Shown here one piece after another: positions 14,278 through 23,593 of a DNA stretch of 64,000 nt; positions within the stretch are counted from its first letter, which is position 1, and every line of letters starts with the position of its first letter. Both the position numbers and the translations under genes were made by a program. This stretch comes from Nocardia speluncae NBRC 108251 (GTDB lineage: Bacteria; Actinomycetota; Actinomycetes; Mycobacteriales; Mycobacteriaceae): assembly GCF_001613245.1 (NCBI RefSeq), contig NZ_BDBZ01000007.1, forward strand, positions 1 through 64,000. Reading direction: 5' to 3'. The notes under the pieces were generated by a model that worked only from the letters and a program-made list of their open reading frames with translations, was not told the DNA's origin and did no database searches.

Positions 14278-15486
14278 GTGAGTAAGCCGCTGGAGGGGAT
14301 CACGGTCCTCGAGGTCGCCATGTACGGCTTCGTACCGTCGGCGGGGGCGGTACTCGCCGACTGGGGTGCGAACGTGATCAAGGTCGAGCACGCGGTGACC
14401 GGCGATCCGCAGCGCGGGTTGCGGCAGATCGGCAAGTTCAAGGTCGAGGGCGACCCGAATCCGAATATCGAGCACGCCAACCGCGGCAAGCGCAGTATCG
14501 GCATCGATATGTCGGTCGAGGGCGGCCGGGAAGTGATCTATGAGCTGGCACGGAAAGCGGATGTCTTTCTCACCAGTTTCCTGCCGTCGGCGCGCACCAA
14601 GTTCGGGATCGACGTCGACAATATCCGGGCCGTGAACCCGGAGATCGTGTATGCCCGGGGGAGTGCGCTGGGTCCGCGCGGTGTCGAGTCCGATCGCGGC
14701 GGCTACGATATGACGGCTTTCTGGTGCCGGGGCGGCGTGGCCGCCACCATCACCCCGGAAGGCACCGACGGGATGATCTCGCCGCCCGGTCCCGCCTTCG
14801 GCGACACCATCTCCGGTACCAACCTGGCCGGCGGTATCGCCGCGGCACTGTTGAAGCGGGAACGAACCGGGGAACCGTCGATCGTGGACGTCTCGCTGCT
14901 GGGCAGTGGTCTGTGGTCGCTCGGCCACACCGTGGCGCTGTCGGCTTATCAGGGTGAGCCGATGATCGCCCCGCCGCCCGGAACACACGGTGCGATGTCG
15001 AATCCGCTGTCGGGCCTGTACAAGACGGCCGACGACCGCTATCTGTCGTTCGTCATGCTGCAACCCGGCAAGTTCTGGGCAGATGTCTGCCACCATATCG
15101 ACCGCCCCGACATGGCCGGGGATCCCCGTTTCGCCGATGCCGCGCAGATCGCGGCGAACACCGATGCCGGGGTGGAGATCCTGCGCGAGGCGATCGCCCA
15201 GCGGACCCTCGCGGAATGGACCACCGAATTCGCGACCCTCAAAGGGCCGTGGGCCCCTGTCCAGGATTCCCGTCAGGTCGCCGACGACCACCAGATCCGT
15301 TCCAATGAATACATTCTTCCCGCAGGGGAATTGGAGCTGGTCTCGAGTCCGGTGCAGTTCGATGTCACCGCCCCGGAACTGCGGCCCGGTCCGGAATTCG
15401 CCGCCCAGACCGAGGAGGTCCTGCTCGAACTCGGCTGGGACTGGGACCGCATCATCGAGTTGAAAACCAGTGGAGCCGTGGCCTGA
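14278..15486 (+). CDS. CaiB/BaiF-type CoA transferase, 402 aa
   Basis: Family III CoA transferase: an N-terminal LEGITVLEVA start, GADVIKVE-like GANVIKVEHA near residue 35, then NRGKRSIGIDM. The catalytic Asp is probably in RGGYDMTAFWCRGGVA (near residue 143), and the SGLYKTADDRYL segment is typical. The start is GTG 14278 behind GAGAGGAGAGG. It moves CoA between acids and so would activate the acid made by the ALDH. Downstream a strong bidirectional hairpin separates it from the convergent MFS gene. Confidence 0.9.
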   Translation: MSKPLEGITVLEVAMYGFVPSAGAVLADWGANVIKVEHAVTGDPQRGLRQIGKFKVEGDPNPNIEHANRGKRSIGIDMSVEGGREVIYELARKADVFLTSFLPSARTKFGIDVDNIRAVNPEIVYARGSALGPRGVESDRGGYDMTAFWCRGGVAATITPEGTDGMISPPGPAFGDTISGTNLAGGIAAALLKRERTGEPSIVDVSLLGSGLWSLGHTVALSAYQGEPMIAPPPGTHGAMSNPLSGLYKTADDRYLSFVMLQPGKFWADVCHHIDRPDMAGDPRFADAAQIAANTDAGVEILREAIAQRTLAEWTTEFATLKGPWAPVQDSRQVADDHQIRSNEYILPAGELELVSSPVQFDVTAPELRPGPEFAAQTEEVLLELGWDWDRIIELKTSGAVA

Positions 15487-15507
15487 TCCGGGCAATCCGA
15501 CGATGAC

Positions 15508-15535
15508 GTGGTGCCGGGGCGCGACCCGGCACCAC
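15508..15535. terminator. Bidirectional intrinsic terminator
   Basis: A perfect 11-bp stem GTGGTGCCGGG (15508-15518) / CCCGGCACCAC (15525-15535) with a 6-base loop. It sits between the convergent CoA-transferase (stop 15486) and MFS (stop 15550) genes. Confidence 0.85.
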
Positions 15536-15549
15536 GCCGGGCCACCCGG

Positions 15550-17001
15550 TCAGTCCGGGGCGTGCTGCGGCGCGAGCGCGGGGCCGCTGATCGCGCACTG
15601 CGGCAGGCAGTCGACCGAGTCCAGGGAGGGGGCACGCCGGGGCGGGCGCAGCAGTAGCGCGGCCAGAAGCGCCCCGGTGAGCAGCAACCCGGCGCAGATC
15701 CACATCGCGACTGTGAAACCCGAATCGAAGGCCGCGGGATCCTCCAGCGAACCCGAGATACCGGCCAGACCGGGCAAGGCCGCCACGGCGAGCAGTTGCG
15801 CCGTCCGGGCGACCGCATTGTTCACACCGGAGGCGATACCCGCTTCGGTCGTCGGTACCGCCCCGAGTACGGCCCCGGTGAGCGGTGCGACCAGCACCGA
15901 GAGGCCGAGGCCGAATACGACCACTCCGGGCAGTACATCCACCATGTAGCCCGCATCCGGTCCGATCCGCAGCAGTAACACCAATCCGGCCGCCGCGATG
16001 AGCGGCCCGAGTGTCATGGGCAGGCGGGGGCCGTGCCGCTGGGCCCACCGGCCGGCCGGGGCCGAAAGCAGCAGCATCAGCAGGGTTACCGGAACGGTGG
16101 CGGCACCCGACAGCAGCGGTGAGTATCCCGCCACCAGTTGCAACTGGAGTACCAGCAGGAAGAACACCCCGCCGAGCGCGGCATAGACCGCGAGCGTGAC
16201 AAGGTTGGCCGCGGTGAAGACACGCGAGGCGAACAACGAGGGCGGGACGAGCGGGTGGTCGCTGCGCATCTCGATCAGGACGAATGCTGCCAGCAGCAGC
16301 CCGCCCGCGCCCACCAGCAGCGGGACGGTATCGATCAGCCCGAGGGTCAGCGCGCCGAGCGCGGCCGCGATCACCAGTGCGCCGGGTAGGTCGAGCCGGG
16401 TCGCGGCATCCGGGTCTCGACTCTCCGGCACATGCCGCAGCGAGACCAGGACCACCACCAGTACCAGCGGCAGATTGATGAAGAAGATCGACCGCCAGCC
16501 CGCCACATCGATCAGCCAGCCCCCGAGGAAGGGGCCGAGCGCGCCCGCCACCCCGGCGAATCCCGACCACAGCCCGATGGCCGCGCCCCGGTCGCGATCG
16601 TCGATGGACGCGGAGATCAGCGCGAGACTGCCCGGGGTGAGCATCGCGCCGGCGACGCCCTGCAACACCCGGGCGGCCACCAGCATTTCGATGTTTACCG
16701 CCGCGCCGCACAGCAGTGATGCCAGGGCGAAACCCACGGCGCCGGCCACGAACATCTTGCGCCGGCCGAACCGGTCGCCGAACGAACCGCCGAGCAGGAT
16801 GAACGAGGCCAGCGTCAGGGTGTAGCCGTTCAGCGTCCATTGGAGTCCGGCGACATCGGTGTCCAATGCCTCGCCGATCCGGGGCAGGGCGATATTGACG
16901 ACTGTCGCGTCGAGGGACGCCACCGACGAACCGAGAACCGTGGCCAGCACGATCCACCGGCCGGAGGCCGACCGGAGCCGGGGCAGCTCAGCGGTAGTCA
17001 C
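15550..17001 (-). CDS. MFS drug-resistance-type transporter (14 TM), 483 aa
   Basis: About 14 hydrophobic segments, with the DHA2-type motif A GGSFGDRFGRRK near residue 71 and motif C-like GFAGVAGALGPFLGG near residue 147, which marks a proton antiporter. The N-terminal LDATVVNIALP is the usual DHA2 signature. It sits in the cytoplasmic membrane and exports small hydrophobic compounds, perhaps substrate or toxic intermediates of the adjoining catabolic genes. Gap 17002-17166 downstream of the next operon holds nothing recognised. Confidence 0.92.
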   Translation of the reverse strand: MTTAELPRLRSASGRWIVLATVLGSSVASLDATVVNIALPRIGEALDTDVAGLQWTLNGYTLTLASFILLGGSFGDRFGRRKMFVAGAVGFALASLLCGAAVNIEMLVAARVLQGVAGAMLTPGSLALISASIDDRDRGAAIGLWSGFAGVAGALGPFLGGWLIDVAGWRSIFFINLPLVLVVVLVSLRHVPESRDPDAATRLDLPGALVIAAALGALTLGLIDTVPLLVGAGGLLLAAFVLIEMRSDHPLVPPSLFASRVFTAANLVTLAVYAALGGVFFLLVLQLQLVAGYSPLLSGAATVPVTLLMLLLSAPAGRWAQRHGPRLPMTLGPLIAAAGLVLLLRIGPDAGYMVDVLPGVVVFGLGLSVLVAPLTGAVLGAVPTTEAGIASGVNNAVARTAQLLAVAALPGLAGISGSLEDPAAFDSGFTVAMWICAGLLLTGALLAALLLRPPRRAPSLDSVDCLPQCAISGPALAPQHAPD

Positions 17002-17166
17002 TCCAGTGAAGATAGGTGGTCAGGCGGGGCCGGCGCGTTCGACACTCGGCGTCGTGGCCTGCGGGATGACAGGAGTACCCGGACCGGCGGGCGATGGTCG
17101 CCTGCCCGGGTTCCGGGACTCACGCGGCTCACGCAACCGCGTACCGTGGCCGGATTGCGAGTTCGG

Positions 17167-18129
17167 TCAACCGGCCGGCGTCAGGAAATGAGCGTTGAGC
17201 AAGGCGGCGTATTCGGGGAGCACAGTCGAGTCCTGGAGGGATCCTTGTGTTCTGGCCCATTCGGCGAGTTCGGTCAATTTCGCTGCGAGGTCCGGTTGTA
17301 GTTGCAGGGTGAAATCGAACTGTGGCAGGACCGTGCGCAGGAGCTCCGGGTCGAGCTGCGTGGCCGTGGCGACGGCGGCCACGGCGGGATCGGACAGTTG
17401 CGCCAGATCGCTTCCAGCGTCCCTCAGCGCCGCGAAGAATGCCGTGAGCGCGGGGCCCTTCGAATCGATCGCCGCCTGCGTGGCGAGGTACAGGCTGTGC
17501 TGGCTGTAGCCGCCGCCCGCGAGCTCGACCGCATCCTCGCCCAGGGCCTGGATCACCTGTGCCTGGTAGGGCTGGAAGATCGAGACCGCGTCGACATTGC
17601 GCTGGGTGGCCGCGGTGACCGTCGCCGACGGCGCGACCTGCACGAGGTTCGCCTGGATCGCGTTCTCCGACAGGGCATCGACGGCGAAATACGCCGCACT
17701 CGTGCCGATGGGGGTGCCGATCGATTTCCCGGCGAGATCGTCGATGCTCGCGATTCCGGCGCTGCGGCGGGCGACGATCCGCGAGCCCTCCCAGCGCGAG
17801 CCGTCGCCGACCACGCGCAGTGACGGTGACCGGGTGAGGACGGCGGAGGTGGGTACATCGGCGGCCGTCGCGACATCGACCTGCCCCGCGGCGACTGCCT
17901 GTAGAGCCTCGATTCCGGACGGGAAGTTCACCACTTCCACATCCACACCGTGCCTGGTGAAATGGCCCCCCTCGGCGGCGACGGGGATCTGCGCCCAGGA
18001 CGGGTCGACGACGAAACCGACAGTCAGTGTGTCGGAGTCGTTGCCGGTGTCACCGCAGGCGACGACGGACAGAGTCAGGGTGGCGGCTGCTAGTGAGGCG
18101 GACAGCAACCGCCGGAGACGAATTTTCAC
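17167..18129 (-). CDS. ABC transporter substrate-binding lipoprotein (sulfonate/nitrate/taurine type), 320 aa
   Basis: Start taken at GTG 18129 so that a proper lipoprotein signal (KIRLRRLLSASLAAATLTLS, lipobox VVAC) is at the N-terminus; the upstream frame is antisense to the ATPase gene. The mature protein has the periplasmic-binding fold type II: a strand GFVVDPSWAQIPVA, DVATAADVPT and GTPIGTSAAYF, as in SsuA/TauA proteins. It is anchored outside the cytoplasmic membrane. It is the last gene of the ASST-permease-ATPase-SBP run, separated from the ATPase by 19 bp. Confidence 0.88.
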   Translation of the reverse strand: MKIRLRRLLSASLAAATLTLSVVACGDTGNDSDTLTVGFVVDPSWAQIPVAAEGGHFTRHGVDVEVVNFPSGIEALQAVAAGQVDVATAADVPTSAVLTRSPSLRVVGDGSRWEGSRIVARRSAGIASIDDLAGKSIGTPIGTSAAYFAVDALSENAIQANLVQVAPSATVTAATQRNVDAVSIFQPYQAQVIQALGEDAVELAGGGYSQHSLYLATQAAIDSKGPALTAFFAALRDAGSDLAQLSDPAVAAVATATQLDPELLRTVLPQFDFTLQLQPDLAAKLTELAEWARTQGSLQDSTVLPEYAALLNAHFLTPAG

Positions 18130-18148
18130 AGTCGTGCGACTTTCTGCT

Positions 18149-18919
18149 TCAGAGGTGGTGCGCGGGTACTGCATGGTCGATACCGAGTTCGTGATGGAGC
18201 GATTTCCGGATCTCGCTGTAACCGGACTGGTCCGCGAGGGCGTCCGCGGGACGCGGGCGGCCGAGAGGATTGGTGATCCGGTCGGCGATGCGGCCGTCGC
18301 GAAGGACACTGACCGTATCGGCGAGCCGGATCGCCTCGTCGATATCGTGGGTGACGAAGACGACCGTCCGGTGCAACCGGGTCCACAGATCGATGAGCAG
18401 GTCCTGCATCTTCAGGCGGGTCAGCGCATCGAGGGCCGCGAAGGGTTCGTCCATCAGCATCACGGTGGGCTCGCCCGCAAGCACACGCGCAATGCTCACC
18501 CGCTGCCGCATCCCGCCGGAGAGTTCATCGGGGCGCCGGCGTCCCACATCCGTGGCGAGTTCGACGAGTTCGAGGAGTTCCGGGACGCGGCTACGCCGAA
18601 GGCGTGCCGGCACACCACGGGCCCGTAGCGCGAACTCGATATTGTCGGCGACACTCATCCACGGGAACAGGACGTCGCGCTGGAAGGCCATCCCGCGGCG
18701 CGGATCCGGTGCGACGACCGGTTCACCGTTATCGGTGATCGTGCCCGCGGTGGGGGCGATGAGCCCGGCCAGGCAGTGCAACAGCGTCGATTTCCCGCTG
18801 CCGGAGGCGCCGACGAGGACGGAGAAGGAGCCGTCCGGAATCGTCAGGTCGATCCGGTCCAGCGTCGGCAGCGACTGCCCGGGGAATCGCACTACGAGGT
18901 CGTTGATTTCGAGTGGCAT
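18149..18919 (-). CDS. ABC transporter ATPase (SsuB/TauB type), 256 aa
   Basis: Walker A GASGSGKST (residues 37-45), Q-loop AFQRDVLFPW, signature LSGGMRQRV, Walker B VMLMDEPF, and the switch His in VTHDIDEA. The Q-loop RDVLFPW and the DEPFAALDALTR end are typical of the sulfonate/nitrate/taurine subfamily. It drives the permease encoded immediately upstream (1-bp gap). Confidence 0.92.
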   Translation of the reverse strand: MPLEINDLVVRFPGQSLPTLDRIDLTIPDGSFSVLVGASGSGKSTLLHCLAGLIAPTAGTITDNGEPVVAPDPRRGMAFQRDVLFPWMSVADNIEFALRARGVPARLRRSRVPELLELVELATDVGRRRPDELSGGMRQRVSIARVLAGEPTVMLMDEPFAALDALTRLKMQDLLIDLWTRLHRTVVFVTHDIDEAIRLADTVSVLRDGRIADRITNPLGRPRPADALADQSGYSEIRKSLHHELGIDHAVPAHHL

Positions 18920-18920
18920 C

Positions 18921-19784
18921 TCATTGCTCCTTGCGGGCCCAGCGGGTGACCGGCGCCGTGCCGGTCGCGATCACGAGGTCGCACAGCGCGCCGATGATCC
19001 CCAGTACGATCAGGCAGGCGATGAGCCGGTCGGCCTGGGAGAACAATTGCGCCTGATAGATCCGGTAGCCGAGACCGGCAGTGGTACCGGTCATTTCGGC
19101 GACGACGATGAGCACGAAGGCCATGGCCGCGCCCACCCGGAGGCCGGAGACGATATCGGGCGTCGCTTCGGGTAGCACGATGCGGGTGAGGGTCTGCCAT
19201 CGTCCGGCACCGAGGCAGCGCGCGGCCCGCAGATAGTCGGCCGGTGTACTCGCCAGTCCCGCATGGCTGTTGATCCAGACAGGAACGAAGACCCCGAGGG
19301 CGATGACAAGGGTTTTGCTGCTCTCACCCAGCCCGAACCACAGGATTGCCAGCGGCACGAGCCCGATGGTCGGGATCGGCGACAGCAGCCGCAGGACCGG
19401 TTGCAGGAGATTGCGCCCCGCCGCGGTATTCGCGGTGACCACCGCGGCGGCGATCCCGGCGACGGCCCCGAGGCCGAATCCCGCGAACGCCCGCCGCAGG
19501 CTCGCGACGATATCTTCGGCGAGCAGGCCCTCGGCCGCCAGGTTGTATCCGGCCCGGAATATCTCCGGCACGCTGGGAAAGAGTTCGCGCGGGAACCGGC
19601 CACTCGCCACGACCAGGCTCCAGACCATCGCGGCCAGGGCGAGCCCGGCCCCGGTCCAGCCGAGGGCCCGCAAGCGCGCGATCCAGCGCGGGACCGCGCG
19701 CCCCGTGTTCCGCGGGGCCGGGTCCGGCCCGGCGGTGGACGAGGGTGCGGTCCCGGTGATCGTGGCTCGTACGCTGGTGCTCAC
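18921..19784 (-). CDS. ABC transporter permease (SsuC/TauC type), 287 aa
   Basis: About six membrane segments from residue 43 on, with the EAA-type loop ARCLGAGRWQTLTRIVLPEA that contacts the ATPase and PTIGLVPLAILWFGLGESSK, both hallmarks of SsuC/TauC permeases. A long Ala/Pro-rich N-terminal tail (~35 residues) precedes the first segment. It forms the membrane channel of the three-gene importer 17167-19784. Confidence 0.92.
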   Translation of the reverse strand: MSTSVRATITGTAPSSTAGPDPAPRNTGRAVPRWIARLRALGWTGAGLALAAMVWSLVVASGRFPRELFPSVPEIFRAGYNLAAEGLLAEDIVASLRRAFAGFGLGAVAGIAAAVVTANTAAGRNLLQPVLRLLSPIPTIGLVPLAILWFGLGESSKTLVIALGVFVPVWINSHAGLASTPADYLRAARCLGAGRWQTLTRIVLPEATPDIVSGLRVGAAMAFVLIVVAEMTGTTAGLGYRIYQAQLFSQADRLIACLIVLGIIGALCDLVIATGTAPVTRWARKEQ

Positions 19785-19823
19785 GTCGGCGAACCTTCCT
19801 GGGGTGATGAGCCGGACAAGGAT

Positions 19824-21143
19824 CTACGGATTCGGTGCCGTGCCGACGGGGCGTGCCGGGTCGCGCGGCGTGCCCGCCGGAACCCAGCCGAAGGGCACCG
19901 ACTGCGCCCGGTAGACCAGCGGTGTCAGCGTGAGCCGGTCCACCCCCGGCACCCGGGGCTCGCGGACCTCGGGCTCACCTGCGACGCCGTAGCCCTCGTA
20001 GGGACTGTGGTATTCCCAGACCACGTCTCCGGCGGCGGTGACCTGGAAGAGTCGTCCCTGCATACCCTCGGTGATCAGGGTGTTGCCGTTGGGCAGTCGC
20101 TGCGCGTTGCTGACGAAGGAGCTGAAGAACGTCCAGGACGGCCGGCCGGAATCCTCGGCGGTGTACTGCCAGACGATCTGCTCGGTGGCCGGGTCGATTT
20201 CCAGGATCCGCGACCCCGCGTATATCCCGAGCGCCGCCGGTGGATACCCCGCACCACCCTGGTTGTCGAAGACGAGGATATTGCCCGCGCCGGGCAGGCC
20301 CGCGGCGGTCATGTGCGGATTGTGCTGGCCGGATATCTGATCCAGTGGCCGCGGCACCTTGCGGACATTGATCCGCTGATGCTGGGCCCCGGCGAGCGCC
20401 TCGAAATAGGGGCCGAGTTTCCAGACGATACCGCCCGAGGTTTTGTCGATCAGTGCGACGATATTGGCCTTGCGGAAACTGACGAGAATATTGTCGGGAT
20501 GGAACACGCCCTCCGGATCCCGGTCGTACCAGCGGTTGGGGCCGAGGGTTTTCGCGCTGTTCATCTCCAGATACCCCCACGGGTCCTCGGGATCGCGTGC
20601 CGCCGTCTCCCGCAGCGCAGAGCGGCCCGCCGCGGAGAAACCCAGCTCGTCGAGGTGGTCGCCGGCCAGCCACTGCCAGACGATCGCACCGTGGGCGTCC
20701 ACTTCGACCAGTCCCTGATCGCCCACGGTCGCCTCGGCCAGGTCCGGGACAACCCGCGGTACGGTGACCAGCAGCAGCCGATGGCCGTTCGGTAGCAGCT
20801 CCCAGTCGTGGTTCTGCCGTGCCGCGCCGCCGGGGGCCTGATGCCCCCATTCCCAGACACGTTCACCGGACCAGCTGAGCTGGCCCACCGTCCCGTTGGC
20901 GTAGATCCCGCCGCGCGCGTCGCCACTGTCGGACAGCTGGACTCCGACGTCGCCGAGCCGCCCGCCGTTGAGGGCGGGATCGATGAGGCGCGGCGGCACG
21001 CCCGCGAAGGGCCACTCGTGCAGCACGGTCCCGTTGAGGTCGATCAGCCGGGTGACCGCGTCGGCGCCGGTGAAGAGAACGTAACTGTCGTAGGCGTTCT
21101 CGGGGTCGCACCAGGTGACGCCCGTCTGTCGTGTGTATGCCAT
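19824..21143 (-). CDS. Arylsulfotransferase (ASST)-like beta-propeller protein, 439 aa
   Basis: Repeated propeller-type blades with GNILVFDNQGGAG, HDWELLPNGHRLLL, HPDNILVSFRKANIVAL and GNTLITEG, matching the arylsulfate sulfotransferase family. That family moves sulfate from an aryl sulfate to a phenol through a His intermediate; a candidate His is in QHNPHMTAAG. Many family members are periplasmic, but no signal peptide is seen here, so this one is probably cytosolic. It is the first gene before the sulfonate-type importer (39-bp gap) and divergent from a LacI regulator, which suggests use of imported sulfate esters or sulfonates. Confidence 0.82.
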   Translation of the reverse strand: MAYTRQTGVTWCDPENAYDSYVLFTGADAVTRLIDLNGTVLHEWPFAGVPPRLIDPALNGGRLGDVGVQLSDSGDARGGIYANGTVGQLSWSGERVWEWGHQAPGGAARQNHDWELLPNGHRLLLVTVPRVVPDLAEATVGDQGLVEVDAHGAIVWQWLAGDHLDELGFSAAGRSALRETAARDPEDPWGYLEMNSAKTLGPNRWYDRDPEGVFHPDNILVSFRKANIVALIDKTSGGIVWKLGPYFEALAGAQHQRINVRKVPRPLDQISGQHNPHMTAAGLPGAGNILVFDNQGGAGYPPAALGIYAGSRILEIDPATEQIVWQYTAEDSGRPSWTFFSSFVSNAQRLPNGNTLITEGMQGRLFQVTAAGDVVWEYHSPYEGYGVAGEPEVREPRVPGVDRLTLTPLVYRAQSVPFGWVPAGTPRDPARPVGTAPNP

Positions 21144-21197
21144 GCCCGCTACTTCACCCTTCGCTCATTGCACCCGTGGGTCCTGCTCGGAACGGGT

Positions 21198-21209
21198 CTA
21201 ATCGATTAG
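21198..21209. promoter_or_regulatory. Candidate LacI-family operator
   Basis: CTAATCGATTAG is a perfect 12-bp palindrome with the central CG typical of LacI-family sites. It stands in the 159-bp gap between the divergent ASST gene (start 21143) and the LacI gene (start 21303), about 55 bp from the ASST start. Confidence 0.65.
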
Positions 21210-21302
21210 CGTAGGGAGATTGCGGTAGCGCGCACAGTGTAAGAATCGGGGCGAATCAAACCCTCCGGCACCGGAGTCCCCGACGACCAGACTGGATCGA
21301 TC

Positions 21303-22526
21303 GTGAGAGTCAAACGCCCCACCCTCGCCGATGTCGCCCGGCACGCCGGCACCTCGACAGCCGTGGTCAGCTATGTGATGAACAACGGGCCGCGCCCGGT
21401 CTCGGACCGGCTACGTGCCAAAGTCGTCGCCGCGGCCGACGAACTGAACTACCGGCCCGACCGCAACGCCCAGGCCCTGCGCCGGCCGCGCCGCTGGCGC
21501 CAGATCGGTTTGCTCGTCCCCGATATGACCATGCCGCTGTTCGGTGCCTTCGCCGGCCGGATCGAAATCGAGGCACGGGCACGCAATCACCTCACCATGA
21601 TCGGCAACACCGGCTTCGATCCCGAACGGGAGCGGGAGTTCGCCGCTGCCTTCATCGATATCGGAATCGACGGCCTGCTGGTCGTCGGCGCGGTCGACGC
21701 CCCCGGCACGGCCGCGATCTGCGAGCAGGCGCGCGTCCCCGCGGTCTGGGTGCACAACAGCCGGGGCACGAGCGACTCGCCGATCGTCGGCGCCGACCAC
21801 CGCGCCGCCGGCCGGCTCGCGGCTCGCCACCTGGTAGCGACGCACGCATGCGAAAACCTCGTCTTCGTGGGAGGTTTCACCGATGGCGACGTGCGCCACG
21901 GCGACCGGGAAACCGTGGCCCAGCGGTACGCGGGCTTCGCCGAGGTCGCCGGTGCACACCACGAGGTGATCCGCACGGATCTGACGGCCGAAGGGGCCTA
22001 CGCCGCGGTGAGCGCGTTCCTCCGGGACGGCGTGCGGCCGCCCGGTGCAATGGTGATCGGTACGGGCGGGCAGTCCGCCGCCACGGTGCGCGCGGTCACC
22101 GACGCCGGATTACGGATACCCCGCGATATCCGGGTGGTCGGTTTCGACGCCGATACCGCCGGTAATTTCGGGCAGATAATCCTCACCTCGGTGCGGCAGC
22201 CGATCGGCGCGATCACCCGTACTGCGTTGGACCGATTGCTCGGCGACGCGGCCGAGCCGGGACAGCGTGCGGAGGCCGCCGTGGCGCGGGTCGAACTGGA
22301 TACGGGCGAATCCTGCGGTTGCCGCACCGGTTCCGTCCCGGCCCCGGTCGCCCACCGGGAAAGCTATTGCGCTGCGGTCCCGGGCTCCACTGCTTCGCCG
22401 ACCTCGACCGGATTGGACGGGTCCGCACTCCACTGCGACCACGAACCCGGGAACAGGGAGGCTTCGCGACCCGCGGCAGCCAATGCGGCAACAGCGACGG
22501 CCGCCGTGACGCCGGAACCGCAGTAG
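21303..22526 (+). CDS. LacI-family transcriptional regulator with C-terminal extension, 407 aa
   Basis: Start GTG 21303. The N-terminal helix-turn-helix is PTLADVARHAGTSTAVVSYV with a hinge at NYRPDRNAQALRR, followed by a periplasmic-binding-like effector domain ending near residue 340 (VELDTGESCGCR). The last ~65 residues are low in structure and run antisense through the 3' end of the sulfurtransferase gene, sharing 163 bp. The normal family length is ~340. It probably represses the ASST/sulfonate-importer operon across the 21198-21209 palindrome. The extension may be a real read-through tail or the trace of a lost stop. Confidence 0.85.
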   Translation: MRVKRPTLADVARHAGTSTAVVSYVMNNGPRPVSDRLRAKVVAAADELNYRPDRNAQALRRPRRWRQIGLLVPDMTMPLFGAFAGRIEIEARARNHLTMIGNTGFDPEREREFAAAFIDIGIDGLLVVGAVDAPGTAAICEQARVPAVWVHNSRGTSDSPIVGADHRAAGRLAARHLVATHACENLVFVGGFTDGDVRHGDRETVAQRYAGFAEVAGAHHEVIRTDLTAEGAYAAVSAFLRDGVRPPGAMVIGTGGQSAATVRAVTDAGLRIPRDIRVVGFDADTAGNFGQIILTSVRQPIGAITRTALDRLLGDAAEPGQRAEAAVARVELDTGESCGCRTGSVPAPVAHRESYCAAVPGSTASPTSTGLDGSALHCDHEPGNREASRPAAANAATATAAVTPEPQ

Positions 22527-23242
22527 ACGACCGGTGGGGGGCCGGCCCCCGGCCCGGGAAACACCGCGCGGACCTCGGCGTCCGGCCGGAACCGGCCGGA
22601 CGCGTCGAGCAGGGTCGTCGAGGGGACGTTGATCGCGCCGGGAATATGGCCGGCCACGGGATCGACCGGTTCGTTCTCACCCCGGTAGCGTTCGGGCGCC
22701 CGGGCATCGATCAGGCTCCCCCGGGCGGCGATATCGCCCAGCTCCGCGGCGGTGGCGACCTGTCGTGCGCCAGTGTAGAGATCGTCGTGGGTCACGGTGA
22801 TATCGCCGGTGTCCGGGGTGACCTGGCCGGTGTCGAGGGAACCGGCCGCTTCCTGCCAGGCGGCGAGGCCCCCGTCCAGGATGCGGACATCATGCAGCCC
22901 GGCGGCGGTGAGCACCCACCAGGCGCGCGCCGAACCGGCGCGGTTCCAGTCGTCGTAGATAACGACCGGGGTGCCGCTGCGCACACCCCACGCCCGCAGA
23001 TTGCGTTGCAGAGCCGCACCGCCGGGCAGTGGGTGCCGGCCGCGTCCGGTCGCCGAGTGATCGGACAGTTCGTTCTCGAGGTCGACGTAGACGGCGCCCG
23101 GGAGGTGACCGGCGCGATAGTCGTTTCGGCCGTCCGGCCGGTCGAGCCGCCAGCGGACATCGAGCAGCGTCACCGGTTCGCCCGCCGCAATCGACTGCGC
23201 CAGTTCCTCGGCGGTAGTGAACACTTCAGCACGAGCAGTCAT
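22364..23242 (-). CDS. Thiosulfate/3-mercaptopyruvate sulfurtransferase (tandem rhodanese), 292 aa
   Basis: Two rhodanese domains. The N-terminal one has LLDVRWRLD and YRAGHLPGAVYVDLE but no catalytic Cys. The C-terminal one has LIDARAPERYRGE, AGHIPGAINVP and the active-site loop CGSGVTA with Cys241, the 3-mercaptopyruvate-type sequence. Its C-terminal GSWSQWSADPSNPVE is a family hallmark. ATG 23242 is used; the longer frame to 23440 has no family match. It moves sulfane sulfur to cyanide or thiols and fits the surrounding sulfur genes. The 3' end overlaps the LacI gene. Confidence 0.9.
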   Translation of the reverse strand: MTARAEVFTTAEELAQSIAAGEPVTLLDVRWRLDRPDGRNDYRAGHLPGAVYVDLENELSDHSATGRGRHPLPGGAALQRNLRAWGVRSGTPVVIYDDWNRAGSARAWWVLTAAGLHDVRILDGGLAAWQEAAGSLDTGQVTPDTGDITVTHDDLYTGARQVATAAELGDIAARGSLIDARAPERYRGENEPVDPVAGHIPGAINVPSTTLLDASGRFRPDAEVRAVFPGPGAGPPPVVYCGSGVTAAVAVAALAAAGREASLFPGSWSQWSADPSNPVEVGEAVEPGTAAQ

Positions 23243-23593
23243 CGAACAGTCTCCACCTCGGGGGTTTGCCGCCGGAATTCTCACCGCAGGGTGGTCGGCG
23301 TGGCTCGGCCGACGACGGCACAGCCGGATCGTAGCAGCGCTCGCGGGGTTGTTGCCGAGTCGATGCCCTCCGTGTCCGAGCCGGGCCCACGGGCCTGCGG
23401 ACGCCATTGAAATCTCGGCGAGGCTAATTCTGTACTGCAAGTTTGTGCGTATCTAGAGTCCTTGATCGGTAAACATCCCATCAATCGTCCAGGTTTGATG
23501 GTGTGCCGCGGATTTGCCGTGACCACGGCAGGTATCCATTCCGCGGGTGCCCCGGCGCCGATCGGCATGCCGTGCAGCAGAAGAGAGTTCGCA
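23243..23593. promoter_or_regulatory. Intergenic region between sulfurtransferase and LLM operon
   Basis: This 351-bp divergent region should hold promoters for both sides. The part at 23405-23490 is richer in A/T than its surroundings. No named riboswitch, palindrome or leader peptide could be supported. A 44-codon in-frame extension of the LLM gene (from ATG 23462) has three Cys-free starts and poor codon bias and is not used. Confidence 0.35.

Noticed and set aside
15452..16957. Second minus-strand frame over the MFS gene
   Set aside because: Arg/Gly-rich shadow; the overlapping frame has 14 clean membrane segments and MFS motifs.
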